A stretch of 36,964 nt of DNA from Crocinitomix sp. (GTDB lineage Bacteria > Bacteroidota > Bacteroidia > Flavobacteriales_D > Crocinitomicaceae), in NCBI GenBank assembly GCA_030836155.1, contig JAURQI010000180.1, positions 1-36,964 of the forward strand. Reading direction: 5' to 3'. The position numbers were made by a program, and so were the translations under genes. This document shows, in pieces, positions 1-9,121 of the stretch (the stretch's first letter is position 1; each line of letters opens with the position of its first letter). Below the pieces are notes generated by a model that was not told the DNA's origin, searched no databases, and saw only the letters and a list, made by a program, of their open reading frames with translations.

Positions 1-629
1 AATGTTGAGTCAACCGGAAATACTTTAACCTGACATCCACGCTCAACCAAGCAGCGTACAATATTCTTTTTAACACCTAAATCGAGCAAAGACACTTTTT
101 GAGCAGCGTCATCTGATCCAACGATATAAGGTTCTTTGGTAGAAACCTCAGAAGACAATTCAAGTCCCTCCATTGAAGGCACTTTTTTCAATTGCTCTTT
201 AAGATCGTTGATATCCAAATTTTCAGACGATATAATGGCATTCATAGCACCTTTATCACGAATATGCCTAACCAATGCTCTGGTATCTACATCTGCGATT
301 CCAACAACACCATCATTAGCCATGAAGTTCTGCAATGAGTCTGTGCCACTATGACGAGAGTACATCGGCGAAAACTTTTTCGTAACCAAACCAGCTATTT
401 TGATTGAATCCGATTCCACTTCGTCTGCATGCACACCATAGTTTCCAATGTGCGCAGTCGTCATGATCAGAATTTGTTTACAATACGAAGGATCCGTAAA
501 AACCTCTTGATAACCGGTCATTCCAGTATTAAAGGCAATTTCTCCAGTTGTTGTACCAATTTTTCCGACTCCGACACCGTGAAAGACTGTACCGTCTTCC
601 AATAAGATTACTGCAGGTTTCTGCTCCAT
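1..629 (-). CDS. carA: Carbamoyl-phosphate synthase small subunit, N-terminal part (runs off the left edge)
   Basis: Reverse-strand translation from ATG at 629: MEQKPAVILLEDGTVFHGVGVGKIGTTTGEIAFNTGMTGYQEVFTDPSYCKQILIMTTAHIGNYGVHADEVESDSIKIAGLV...; typical CarA N-terminus. Absent from the ORF track because it is open at the edge. Confidence 0.95.
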   Translation of the reverse strand, partial: MEQKPAVILLEDGTVFHGVGVGKIGTTTGEIAFNTGMTGYQEVFTDPSYCKQILIMTTAHIGNYGVHADEVESDSIKIAGLVTKKFSPMYSRHSGTDSLQNFMANDGVVGIADVDTRALVRHIRDKGAMNAIISSENLDINDLKEQLKKVPSMEGLELSSEVSTKEPYIVGSDDAAQKVSLLDLGVKKNIVRCLVERGCQVKVFPVDST

Positions 630-687
630 TTTTATTTTTTTTTTCGGACAAACATTCATCGCTTGTCCAAATTTGGTTATCGGAACG

Positions 688-695
688 CAAAGTTA
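688..695 (-). promoter_or_regulatory. Candidate -7 box TAACTTTG (Bacteroidota consensus TAnnTTTG) upstream of carA
   Basis: CAAAGTTA on the + strand, about 60 nt upstream of the carA ATG; no good -33 TTG at ideal spacing. Confidence 0.4.
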
Positions 696-876
696 AAATT
701 AATCGTGCAGTGAAGGAAACAATGTTTATAATTTGTTTGAAACGTTAACAAATTTCATTTTCCTTCACCTCTTTGATCTGAAACTTTCACTCATTGAAAC
801 CATGCATATCCTCATTCTCCATTTTTTAAGTGATTGATTATGACCAGATTTGAATCAAATCAAAACAATTTATCAC

Positions 877-2523
877 ATGAGAACCATACTAAAATTCACT
901 TTTCTATTATTGTCTGTCAATTCTTTTGCCACCAGTACGATCCGAGAGCAACTCACTCAATTTAATCCAAACTGGGAAAACTTTATGAACTACTTACCAG
1001 AGGGAGAAGCGATTGAATTTGAACATGATTGGCAATTGGTTCAGTTTCATCTTATTCATGTTATCGGGGCGTTAGAGGATGCTGATCTTTCTGATTTGAC
1101 TGCTTCTCAAAAAAACAATCGAAAGTATTTGATCCATCAACTCAGAGATTATTGCACTACTGGCCGTTTTCCTATTAATACCGAAAACTTATCCAGAACA
1201 CCTGTATTTATAGATGAGGCGAGCACGCGCTGCGCAGTTGGACATTTACTGGATGCGAGTGGGCACGAGACTTTAACGCTATCACTGGCTAAGACTCAAA
1301 ATCTGAATTGGGTAAAAGACATCCAATCAACCGAGCTCATGGGGCTACAAAAAATCTCAGGCCTTTCATTGGCTGAAATAAAGTTAATTCAAGGTGCTTA
1401 TGATTTTTATATGCCCAATGGTTTATATGCTTCTAATAAATTTGATATTCCTCAACAACCTCAGGTAATAACGAAGTCTTTTAATGAACGGGTAGACAGA
1501 ACGTTGTATAATCGATCATCAGGAATATGGCTACTTGGTGAAGAGAAAAACGGCGAGCTCCATGGCCAATGGATTCAAAACTACTCAAGTGACCTCCCTT
1601 GGATCGTTGGTTATTATAACCAAGGAAAACGTAGCGGTCAATGGAAAGAATATTATAAAGGAACTGATATACTCTGCCGAACAGAATATTGGAGAAACGA
1701 CAAATTAAATGGAATCCGCACACGTTTTGATCGTCTAGGGAATATTATTGAAAAAATTCAATTCAAAGATGGGATGGCTGTCCTCAAAACAAATTACGAT
1801 CTCCTTCGGGGAATTGAATGGGTTCGGAAACCTGTTGGCGGAGATACGGTTTATACGGAAGTCTTTAATCAGTATGGTGCACTCCTAGCAGCCGGAAATG
1901 AAATCATCTACAATCCAGGTAATTTGGAATGGTTTCAAAATATTGAATTAACCGCCCTTAACACGATGGCTGTGCAATCAAGAGGAATAGCTAATGGGAA
2001 TGGTCTCATTACTCAAGAATTCCAAAACTTTACGCCGCTAGTTCAATACCATAAACACGGACAATGGAAATACTATCGCGAATGGAATCCTGAAAAAGTT
2101 ACGTCAGGTGAATCCAATTGGATGAGTGAATTCGATGAGAATTATCATCATTTTATGAATGATTTTCACAACGTGTCCAGTTATTTTAAAGATGTATCAG
2201 TTTTGAATACGATTGATTCTATTCACGCAGAATTTACAAATGGACATCTTCTTAACTTTAACGGCTTCGAAAGTGAAAATTCTTCCTACCATTATGTTTT
2301 TAAATATCATCAGAAAATTGTGTTTTCAACATATAAAATAAATGAGAGGAGAATTTATCAACCGCTTGCAAGCGCAGGCGTTTTAGATGAAACAGGTGCG
2401 AAAATTGGTAAATGGTCCTATTTTGATCGATTGGGCAACCTTTCTAAAGAAACGACATACTATAAGAGGGAGCGCATACCGTCTTTATATTCCGAAAGCA
2501 GGAAGGATTCTTTTTGGAACTAA
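877..2523 (+). CDS. Secreted protein: N-terminal uncharacterised domain with FID..CAVGHLL motif, then YwqK/MORN-variant-like repeats
   Basis: ATG at 877 gives a signal-peptide-like N-terminus (MRTILKFTFLLLSVNSFATS); the track start at 850 is a TTG. Repeats such as NGELHGQWIQNY, GKRSGQWKEYY, HKHGQWKYY, GKWSYFDRLGN. Confidence 0.7.
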   Translation: MRTILKFTFLLLSVNSFATSTIREQLTQFNPNWENFMNYLPEGEAIEFEHDWQLVQFHLIHVIGALEDADLSDLTASQKNNRKYLIHQLRDYCTTGRFPINTENLSRTPVFIDEASTRCAVGHLLDASGHETLTLSLAKTQNLNWVKDIQSTELMGLQKISGLSLAEIKLIQGAYDFYMPNGLYASNKFDIPQQPQVITKSFNERVDRTLYNRSSGIWLLGEEKNGELHGQWIQNYSSDLPWIVGYYNQGKRSGQWKEYYKGTDILCRTEYWRNDKLNGIRTRFDRLGNIIEKIQFKDGMAVLKTNYDLLRGIEWVRKPVGGDTVYTEVFNQYGALLAAGNEIIYNPGNLEWFQNIELTALNTMAVQSRGIANGNGLITQEFQNFTPLVQYHKHGQWKYYREWNPEKVTSGESNWMSEFDENYHHFMNDFHNVSSYFKDVSVLNTIDSIHAEFTNGHLLNFNGFESENSSYHYVFKYHQKIVFSTYKINERRIYQPLASAGVLDETGAKIGKWSYFDRLGNLSKETTYYKRERIPSLYSESRKDSFWN

Positions 2524-2576
2524 TACTCGTTAACAAAGTTTTAATAAGAAATCAAAATTCGCTATTGACTCCATCG

Positions 2577-2584
2577 TATATTTG
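2577..2584 (+). promoter_or_regulatory. Candidate -7 box TATATTTG upstream of the DUF5686-like gene
   Basis: TATATTTG matches TAnnTTTG, 33 nt before the ATG at 2618; no convincing -33 element. Confidence 0.35.
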
Positions 2585-2617
2585 ACGCTAAACAAAATCA
2601 CTTTCGATCTAATTTGA

Positions 2618-3759
2618 ATGAGTATGATGGACTTAACAAGATTTTTAATTGTGGTTCTTATTTGCAGCTCTGTAAATACAATTCATGCGCAATTCATTGT
2701 CAAAGGAACGGTTCAGGACCCAGAAGGCAACGGCCTCCCGGGTGTTGAAATTTCTGTTGCGAACACAACATACGGCGTAATCTCAGATTATGATGGTCAA
2801 TATTTCCTGGAACTCAATTCAAGTGGAAAATATCCTATTCGATTTCATGCCTTAGGGATGTATGATACAACTGCTGTTAATTATCTCTTAGGGAGCAACA
2901 ATATGATTGAGAATGATTTTTTCGAAATCAGTTATAAGCGGGAAATAGTAAATGGTTTATATGACCGGATAAAATTTGAATATGCCAACCGACAACCGCT
3001 TGGCGACATAGATCAAGGTCCCATTTACGAATTCTTTGAATCGATTGATACATTAGAAGAGTTCACTTTATTTCCTGAGCCTCCACCCTTCGAATCACAT
3101 AACGTATCACTTTTAGAATTGAAGCTACAGTACCGATTCATGCAAAAGTACATAATCAAAAAGGGTGAAAAACTGATTGTGGGAACTGAATATCCAGAAA
3201 TAGCATTCTCGTTTAGACAAGGGATACCAAATTTATTTGGGAGTGATGTGCGTTTCAATATGCTGGAGTTCACCGTTTCAGATGAAATTAATCTTGGCAA
3301 CTTTGGAGATTCCAATTGGAATATGATTGCCGGCACATTTCTTAATAAAAAGGATTTACGAATAATAGAACACCGTTTTTTAAAGAATCAGACATTTCAT
3401 TTTTTTCTATCCCGTTGTTCACTCATCAAGCCCTCAATACGAATTATAATACTAATGGGCCCTATATGCAAGCCTTTTATCTGCATCACTTCAATGGTTA
3501 TATTCTAAAAAAAATCCCCTTGATCCGTTCCCTTAACTTTGAATCAATAGCGGGAACTAGTCTTATGCTGATAAATGATATCAACTATGTTCATGCGGAG
3601 TTCTTTGTTGGTGTTGAACGCAAGTTTAAAATGTTAGGAGAGTATTTTAAATATGGTTTTTATTATGTAAGCAGGGTAAATGATATGGCTGCTCCACAAC
3701 TTAGATTCAAAATTGGACTCGACTTTTACAACACCTTTACGAATAAATGGTCTTGGTAA
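2618..3759 (+). pseudogene. CarboxypepD_reg-like / DUF5686-type outer-membrane protein, split by a -1 frameshift at the T7 run 3400..3406 (pseudogene, sequencing error or programmed frameshift)
   Basis: ORF 2618..3508 carries a signal peptide, VKGTVQDPEGNGLPGVEISVANTTYG and the DUF5686-like YANRQPL...GSDVRFNMLEF...FLKNQT. The other reading frame continues the family pattern: FFSIPLFTHQ...QAFYLHHFNGYILKKIPLIRSLNFESIAGTSL (to 3759). Confidence 0.7.
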
Positions 3760-3773
3760 TATCATGCACAAAA

Positions 3774-3808
3774 AAAAGGAGTGTCTGACATAGTCAGACA
3801 CTCCTTTT
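3774..3808 (-). terminator. Intrinsic terminator, mainly for the ribosomal protein operon; could act bidirectionally
   Basis: Perfect 16-bp stem AAAAGGAGTGTCTGAC / GTCAGACACTCCTTTT with a 3-nt loop; followed by a T7 run on the minus strand and T4 on the plus strand. Confidence 0.93.
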
Positions 3809-3834
3809 AATAATTCAATTGAATAACTTGAAGA

Positions 3835-4299
3835 CTACTCTTCTTCTTTCTTTGCATCAGCTGCTTTCGCAGTTGCAGCAGTCTTACCACCTCTTCTTGA
3901 TCTTCTTGTTGTTTTCTTCTTCGTTTCAGTTCCGTAGATTTCGTTGAAATCAACTAACTCGATCATACACATTTCAGCATTATCACCTAAACGTTTTCCA
4001 GTTCTGATGATACGCGTATATCCACCTGGACGATCAGCTACTTTTGGAGCAACTTCTCTAAACAATTCAGTAACTGAATATTTATTACGCAAGTGTTTGA
4101 ATGCGATACGACGAGAATGTGTCGAATCCGTTTTTGAGCGCGTAATTAAAGGCTCTACAAAACCTCTTAACGCTTTCGCTTTAGCCAAAGTTGTATTGAT
4201 TCTTTTGTGCTCAATTAATGAACAAGCCATGTTAGAAAGCATTGCTTTTCTATGCGCAGTCTTTCTTCCCAAATGGTTGAATTTCTTTCCGTGTCTCAT
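3835..4299 (-). CDS. rplQ: Ribosomal protein bL17 with basic/Ala-rich C-terminal extension
   Basis: [45 protein letters not shown]. Confidence 0.98.
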   Translation of the reverse strand: MRHGKKFNHLGRKTAHRKAMLSNMACSLIEHKRINTTLAKAKALRGFVEPLITRSKTDSTHSRRIAFKHLRNKYSVTELFREVAPKVADRPGGYTRIIRTGKRLGDNAEMCMIELVDFNEIYGTETKKKTTRRSRRGGKTAATAKAADAKKEEE

Positions 4300-4420
4300 T
4301 TTGTTAATTTTTTACAGACTAACCTGCTTTAGTATTTGTCTGTTGTTTATTATTTGCTTTACCTTAATTTTTGTTTTAATTCTCTCACAAGGATTTTGAG
4401 AATACCCTAAGGTTGTATTA

Positions 4421-4454
4421 TACATGTGTCCTGAGCGAACTCAGGACACATGTA
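4421..4454. repeat. Perfect 15-bp inverted repeat in the rpoA-rplQ spacer; forms a UUCG-loop hairpin in the operon mRNA
   Basis: TACATGTGTCCTGAG-CGAA-CTCAGGACACATGTA; minus-strand loop TTCG; no T-run follows. Confidence 0.9.
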
Positions 4455-4462
4455 AACTTTTA

Positions 4463-5455
4463 TTACTCTTTATCTAATTTGTACTTAGAAACATTCATTC
4501 CGAATGCTAATCCTTTTGATTCAACTAAATCTTCAAGCTCAGTTAATGATTTCTTACCGAAGTTTCTGAACTTCAATAAGTCATTTTTATTGTAAGAAAC
4601 TAGGTCTCCTAAAGTTTCTACGTCTGCCGCTTTCAAACAGTTCAATGCACGCACTGACAAGTCAAGGTCTACCAATTTAGACTTCAACAGCTGACGCATG
4701 TGTAATGAAGTTTCATCAAACTCTTCAGTTTCAGACTTAATTTCAGTATCCAATGTAATGCGCTCGTCCGAGAACAACATGAAGTGGTGAATTAAGATCT
4801 TAGCTGCTTCTTGCAAAGCATCTTTTGGCGTTATAGAACCATCCGACTGAATATCAAAAATTAATTTTTCATAATCTGTCTTTTGCTCTACACGATAATT
4901 TTCAACCGTGTACTTAACGTTTTTGATCGGTGTAAAGATCGAGTCAACAGAGATTGTTCCAAAAGCAGCATTTGCGCTTTTGTTTTCTTCAGCTGGTAAA
5001 TAACCACGTCCTTTAACAATTTCCAACTCCATGTTAAATTTAACACTAGGCTCCATTTTACAGATCACCAAATCTGGATTTAAAACTTGGAATGCAGTGG
5101 TAAACTTCCCAATATCTCCAGCAGTCAATGTATCCTGACCAGAAACAGAAACAATTACTTTTTCAGAATCGGTTCCTTCAATTTGTTGTTTAAAACGAAC
5201 TTGTTTCAAGTTTAAGATAATTTCCGTCACATCATCAACAACACCTTTAACAGTTGAGAATTCGTGATCTACACCTTCAATTTTAACAGTTGCAATTGCG
5301 AAACCTTCCAATGATGAAAGTAAGATTCGTCTTAGTGCGTTACCAATTGTAACACCATAACCAGGCTCCAAAGGTCTGAATTCGAATTGACCGTGAAAGT
5401 CATCCGATTCGATCATAATTACCTTGTCTGGTTTTTGAAAATCTAAAATAGCCAT
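4463..5455 (-). CDS. rpoA: DNA-directed RNA polymerase alpha subunit
   Basis: [51 protein letters not shown]; the start at 5455 is preferred over the 5542 ORF start. Confidence 0.98.
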   Translation of the reverse strand: MAILDFQKPDKVIMIESDDFHGQFEFRPLEPGYGVTIGNALRRILLSSLEGFAIATVKIEGVDHEFSTVKGVVDDVTEIILNLKQVRFKQQIEGTDSEKVIVSVSGQDTLTAGDIGKFTTAFQVLNPDLVICKMEPSVKFNMELEIVKGRGYLPAEENKSANAAFGTISVDSIFTPIKNVKYTVENYRVEQKTDYEKLIFDIQSDGSITPKDALQEAAKILIHHFMLFSDERITLDTEIKSETEEFDETSLHMRQLLKSKLVDLDLSVRALNCLKAADVETLGDLVSYNKNDLLKFRNFGKKSLTELEDLVESKGLAFGMNVSKYKLDKE

Positions 5456-5557
5456 TTGTTTTTCTTCTTTTTTAATTGGCTTGAGGTTGCGCGATCTGAA
5501 GGAGTGAAGAAGTTCGATCAGATCCTTTGGCCTCGAGACCAATATGGTTTATAAAAA

Positions 5558-5619
5558 TAATCTCATTGTTAATGACGAAAGACCAACGAAAAAATCGGCT
5601 GGTCTTCAGTCTGAGATTA
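5558..5619. repeat. Nested inverted repeats in the rpsD-rpoA spacer
   Basis: Outer arms TAATCTCA (5558-5565)/TGAGATTA (5612-5619); inner arms AAGACCA (5579-5585)/TGGTCTT (5600-5606). Confidence 0.65.
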
Positions 5620-5637
5620 ATACTTTCTTTTCTTCTA

Positions 5638-6243
5638 TTATTTCGAGTACAATTCAACGATCAACTGCTCCTTGATGTTCTCAGGAATCATCTCACGTGT
5701 TGGTTTGTTTACGAATCTTCCCTCTAAGTTTGATGGGTTAAAATCTAACCAATCAAAGCTGTTTCCATTAGCAGCAACAGATGAAGTAATCGCCTCAAGT
5801 GATTTTGACTTTTCACGAACCGCGATAACATCACCTTCTCTTAATGTATAAGAAGGAATATTTACGATCTCACCGTTTACAGTAATGTGTCTGTGTCCAA
5901 CTAATTGACGTGCACCACGACGCGTAGGAGAAATTCCTAAACGGAAAACTGTATTATCCAAACGAGATTCACAAAGCACTAATAGGTTCTCACCTGTAAT
6001 ACCTTTCATTCGTGAAGCTTTCTTGAATAAGTTTGAGAATTGCTTTTCTAAAATACCGTAAGTGTATTTTGCTTTTTGCTTCTCCATTAATTGGACAGCA
6101 TATTCTGATTGCTTTCCTCTTCTCTTGTTTGGTCCGTGTTGTCCGGGTCCGTAATTTTTGCGTTCTAACGCTTTGTCAGGTCCGAAAATTGGATCTCTAA
6201 ATCTTCTCGCAATTTTCGACTTTGGTCCTGTGTATCTTGCCAT
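5638..6243 (-). CDS. rpsD: Ribosomal protein uS4 (zinc-free form)
   Basis: [38 protein letters not shown]4 domain [14 protein letters not shown]. Confidence 0.98.
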   Translation of the reverse strand: MARYTGPKSKIARRFRDPIFGPDKALERKNYGPGQHGPNKRRGKQSEYAVQLMEKQKAKYTYGILEKQFSNLFKKASRMKGITGENLLVLCESRLDNTVFRLGISPTRRGARQLVGHRHITVNGEIVNIPSYTLREGDVIAVREKSKSLEAITSSVAANGNSFDWLDFNPSNLEGRFVNKPTREMIPENIKEQLIVELYSK

Positions 6244-6265
6244 TTCTATTTTGTTTTTGATTCCA

Positions 6266-6290
6266 GACTGCTGGTCCTTTAGCCAGCGTC
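6266..6290. repeat. Hairpin immediately upstream of rpsD
   Basis: GAC-T-GCTGG-TCCTTTAG-CCAGC-GTC: 8 bp with one bulged base. Confidence 0.55.
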
Positions 6291-6394
6291 AATGGTCTTA
6301 TTTATAATTGGACAAAAGATTTAAGATTTCTCAACTGAATGAGCAAAAGGCTTTCAGGCCTAACCTTGAATCTAATGACACCTCTTATTCTAAA

Positions 6395-6781
6395 TTATAC
6401 TCTACGTCTTTTCGGTGGACGACAACCGTTGTGTGGTAATGGAGTAACATCTACTATTTCAGTTACTTCAATTCCGCTATTATGGATAGCTCTGATAGCA
6501 GACTCTCTTCCAGAACCAGGTCCTTTAACATATACCTTCACTTTTCTCAATCCTAATTCATGTGCTTCTCTTGCACAATCCTCAGCTGAAACTTGTGCCG
6601 CGTAAGGTGTGTTCTTTTTAGATCCTCTAAATCCCATTTTTCCTGCAGATGACCATGAGATTACCTGACCTGCTTTGTTTGTAAGGGAAATAATGATATT
6701 GTTAAAAGAAGCTTGGATATGTGCTTGACCTACCGCTTCTACTTTAACCTTTTTCTTTTTTGCTTTACCTGATTTTGCCAT
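6395..6781 (-). CDS. rpsK: Ribosomal protein uS11
   Basis: [45 protein letters not shown]-term [10 protein letters not shown]. Confidence 0.98.
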   Translation of the reverse strand: MAKSGKAKKKKVKVEAVGQAHIQASFNNIIISLTNKAGQVISWSSAGKMGFRGSKKNTPYAAQVSAEDCAREAHELGLRKVKVYVKGPGSGRESAIRAIHNSGIEVTEIVDVTPLPHNGCRPPKRRRV

Positions 6782-6903
6782 CTTATAAAATTTTGACTTT
6801 GTCGTCCTAGTTGAGTTATCATCTGGTTGCCCGAGTATTCAGACTTAATAACCGAAATACGGATCAGATTCTAACTCAGACTTACAGCCTGATCAATTAC
6901 TTA

Positions 6904-7278
6904 TTACTTAGTTGCTTTCTTCTTGTTAGCAACAGTTTTTCTTCTACCCTTACGAGTACGAGAGTTGTTCTTCGTACGCTGTCCTCTTAAAGGAAGACCA
7001 GCTCTGTGACGAATACCTCTATTACACCCGATATCCATTAAACGCTTAATGTTTAATTGAACTTCAGAACGCAAAGCTCCCTCTACTTTCATCTCAGCAA
7101 CAGCTGCACGTACCTTCGCAGTCTCATCATCAGACCAATCTTGTACTTTTTTATTTCGATCAACCTCAGTTGCATCTAAAATATCTCCAGCAGTACTTCT
7201 ACCTATTCCGTAAATGTATGTTAAACTGATTACCCCTCTTTTGTTCTTAGGTATATCTATTCCAGCGATTCTAGCCAT
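6904..7278 (-). CDS. rpsM: Ribosomal protein uS13
   Basis: [51 protein letters not shown]. Confidence 0.98.
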   Translation of the reverse strand: MARIAGIDIPKNKRGVISLTYIYGIGRSTAGDILDATEVDRNKKVQDWSDDETAKVRAAVAEMKVEGALRSEVQLNIKRLMDIGCNRGIRHRAGLPLRGQRTKNNSRTRKGRRKTVANKKKATK

Positions 7279-7358
7279 AACTTATATCAATTTTGAGTTT
7301 TGAGTTGCGGTTTTGATATCATCTATCTTTATGCCGATACTCAAGTCTACCTCTCTAA

Positions 7359-7475
7359 TTATCCTTGTCTTTGTTTAAACTTAGGGTTCTTCTTATTAAT
7401 TACGTAAACTTTCCCGTTTCTCTTAACGATCTTGCAATCTGCAGAACGTTTCTTCACTGATGCTCTTACTTTCAT
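7359..7475 (-). CDS. rpmJ: Ribosomal protein bL36 (zinc-free form)
   Basis: Not in the ORF track (too short). Read from the reverse strand: [38 protein letters not shown] (38 aa). Confidence 0.95.
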   Translation of the reverse strand: MKVRASVKKRSADCKIVKRNGKVYVINKKNPKFKQRQG

Positions 7476-7491
7476 AATTCCTAATTTGGCG

Positions 7492-7499
7492 CAAAAGTA
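7492..7499 (-). promoter_or_regulatory. Candidate internal -7 box TACTTTTG just upstream of rpmJ
   Basis: CAAAAGTA on + strand; no TTG at the ideal -33 position. Confidence 0.3.
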
Positions 7500-7553
7500 A
7501 TCAAAGCTTCCGAAAGTGGACCATTGATTGCAAAACTTTTGCTAATTAATATC

Positions 7554-7772
7554 TTATTTGTAGCGATACGTTATTCTACCTTTTGTCAAATCGTATGGTG
7601 ACATTTCCAGTTTCACTTTGTCTCCAGGTAAGATTTTAATGTAGTGCATTCTCATCTTTCCTGAAATGTGAGCTGTAATTTTGTGCCCATTTTCTAGTTC
7701 AACTCTAAACATTGCGTTTGACAATGCCTCGATAATTGTACCGTCTTGTTCGATTGAAGCTTGTTTAGCCAT
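7554..7772 (-). CDS. infA: Translation initiation factor IF-1
   Basis: [53 protein letters not shown]. Confidence 0.98.
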   Translation of the reverse strand: MAKQASIEQDGTIIEALSNAMFRVELENGHKITAHISGKMRMHYIKILPGDKVKLEMSPYDLTKGRITYRYK

Positions 7773-7775
7773 AAT

Positions 7776-9101
7776 TTATATAACGTTTCCTATTGGTTTT
7801 TCTCCTCGTCTTCCACGAATTGTACCACCTTCTAACATACCATCATAGTGACGGTTGAGTAAATATGTTTCAATTTGCTGCAACGTATCTAAAACAACAC
7901 CAACCATAATTAGCATAGATGTACCACCCATGAACATTGCGAAGCTATCTCCCACACCAAATAACATGGCAAAGGCAGGGATAATTGCAATAGCAGCTAG
8001 CATTAAGGATCCCGGTAATGTAATCCGTGATAAGATGTTATCTAGAAAATCTGCAGTTTCTGATCCTGGTTTAACACCAGGGATAAATCCACCATTCCTT
8101 TTTAAGTCATCTGCAATTTGCTTTGGATTAATGGTTATCGCCGTATAAAAATACGTAAAAACAATAATCATAACTGCAAATAAGAAGTTATACCAGAAAC
8201 TCTTAAAGTCAGCCAATGCTCCTAAAGCATCTGCTCCAATCATTGCTGGTACAGTCATAATTGCCTGAGCAAAAATGATTGGCATTACACCAGAGGCATT
8301 TACCTTAAGTGGAATATAACTACGCGACGATTCTTGCAAACCACCTTGTCTTCCACCTACAACTTTTTTCGCATAATTAATCGGTACACGTCTGACACCT
8401 TGTACAATCAATGTCGTCACCATGATAATAGCGAAGAACACCAATACTTCTACTAAGAACATGTAAATAGATCCTACTCCGTCCATTCTCATGTTAAACT
8501 CAGTCAACACTGAACTTGGGAAGCGAGCGAGGATTCCTACAGTAATCAATAATGAAATACCGTTTCCAATTCCTTTATCTGTAATACGTTCACCCAACCA
8601 CATTGCGAACATCGTTCCGGAGATTAACAATCCGATAGAGCTAATCCACCATAACATACTTGGATCCACAGCTGCACCACCATCGCCAACACCAACATAC
8701 ATTGTTAAATATGAAGGCGCTTGGAAAGCACAAATTAAGATCGTCAAGATACGTGTATAGTTATTGATCTTACGACGTCCACTCTCTCCCTCTTTCTGCA
8801 TCTTTTGAACGACAGGAACTGCCATACCAAGAAGCTGCATGATAATGGAAGCGGAGATGTAAGGCATAATACCTAGCGCCATAATCGACGCTTTTGAAAA
8901 GGCACCCCCTGCAAACAAGTCAAGAAGACCTATCAAACCACCGCTTGAGGCACTATTTGCCAGCGCTTGTTGATCCACGCCTGGAATTACGATAAACGAA
9001 CCGATTCGGTAGATCAAAATCAAGCCCAACGTCAAACCAATACGGTTACGAAGCTCTTCGATCTTCCAGATATTCTTTATTGTCTCTATAAATTTCTTCA
9101 T
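7776..9101 (-). CDS. secY: Protein translocase subunit SecY
   Basis: MKKFIETIKNIWKIEELRNRIGLTLGLILIYRIGSFIVIPGVD; multiple TM segments; GIGNGISLLI. Confidence 0.98.
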   Translation of the reverse strand: MKKFIETIKNIWKIEELRNRIGLTLGLILIYRIGSFIVIPGVDQQALANSASSGGLIGLLDLFAGGAFSKASIMALGIMPYISASIIMQLLGMAVPVVQKMQKEGESGRRKINNYTRILTILICAFQAPSYLTMYVGVGDGGAAVDPSMLWWISSIGLLISGTMFAMWLGERITDKGIGNGISLLITVGILARFPSSVLTEFNMRMDGVGSIYMFLVEVLVFFAIIMVTTLIVQGVRRVPINYAKKVVGGRQGGLQESSRSYIPLKVNASGVMPIIFAQAIMTVPAMIGADALGALADFKSFWYNFLFAVMIIVFTYFYTAITINPKQIADDLKRNGGFIPGVKPGSETADFLDNILSRITLPGSLMLAAIAIIPAFAMLFGVGDSFAMFMGGTSMLIMVGVVLDTLQQIETYLLNRHYDGMLEGGTIRGRRGEKPIGNVI

Positions 9102-9121
9102 TCGAGGTGCTTATTAAGGGA

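Noticed and set aside
3025-3336. Minus-strand 103-aa ORF antisense to the DUF5686-like gene
   Set aside because: No domain and low-complexity composition; explained by the plus-strand family match.
3944-4399. Plus-strand ORF antisense to rplQ (151 aa)
   Set aside because: Reverse-complement shadow of a conserved ribosomal gene with no recognisable domain.
7855-8148. Plus-strand ORF antisense to secY
   Set aside because: Antisense shadow ORF; the SecY frame explains the sequence.
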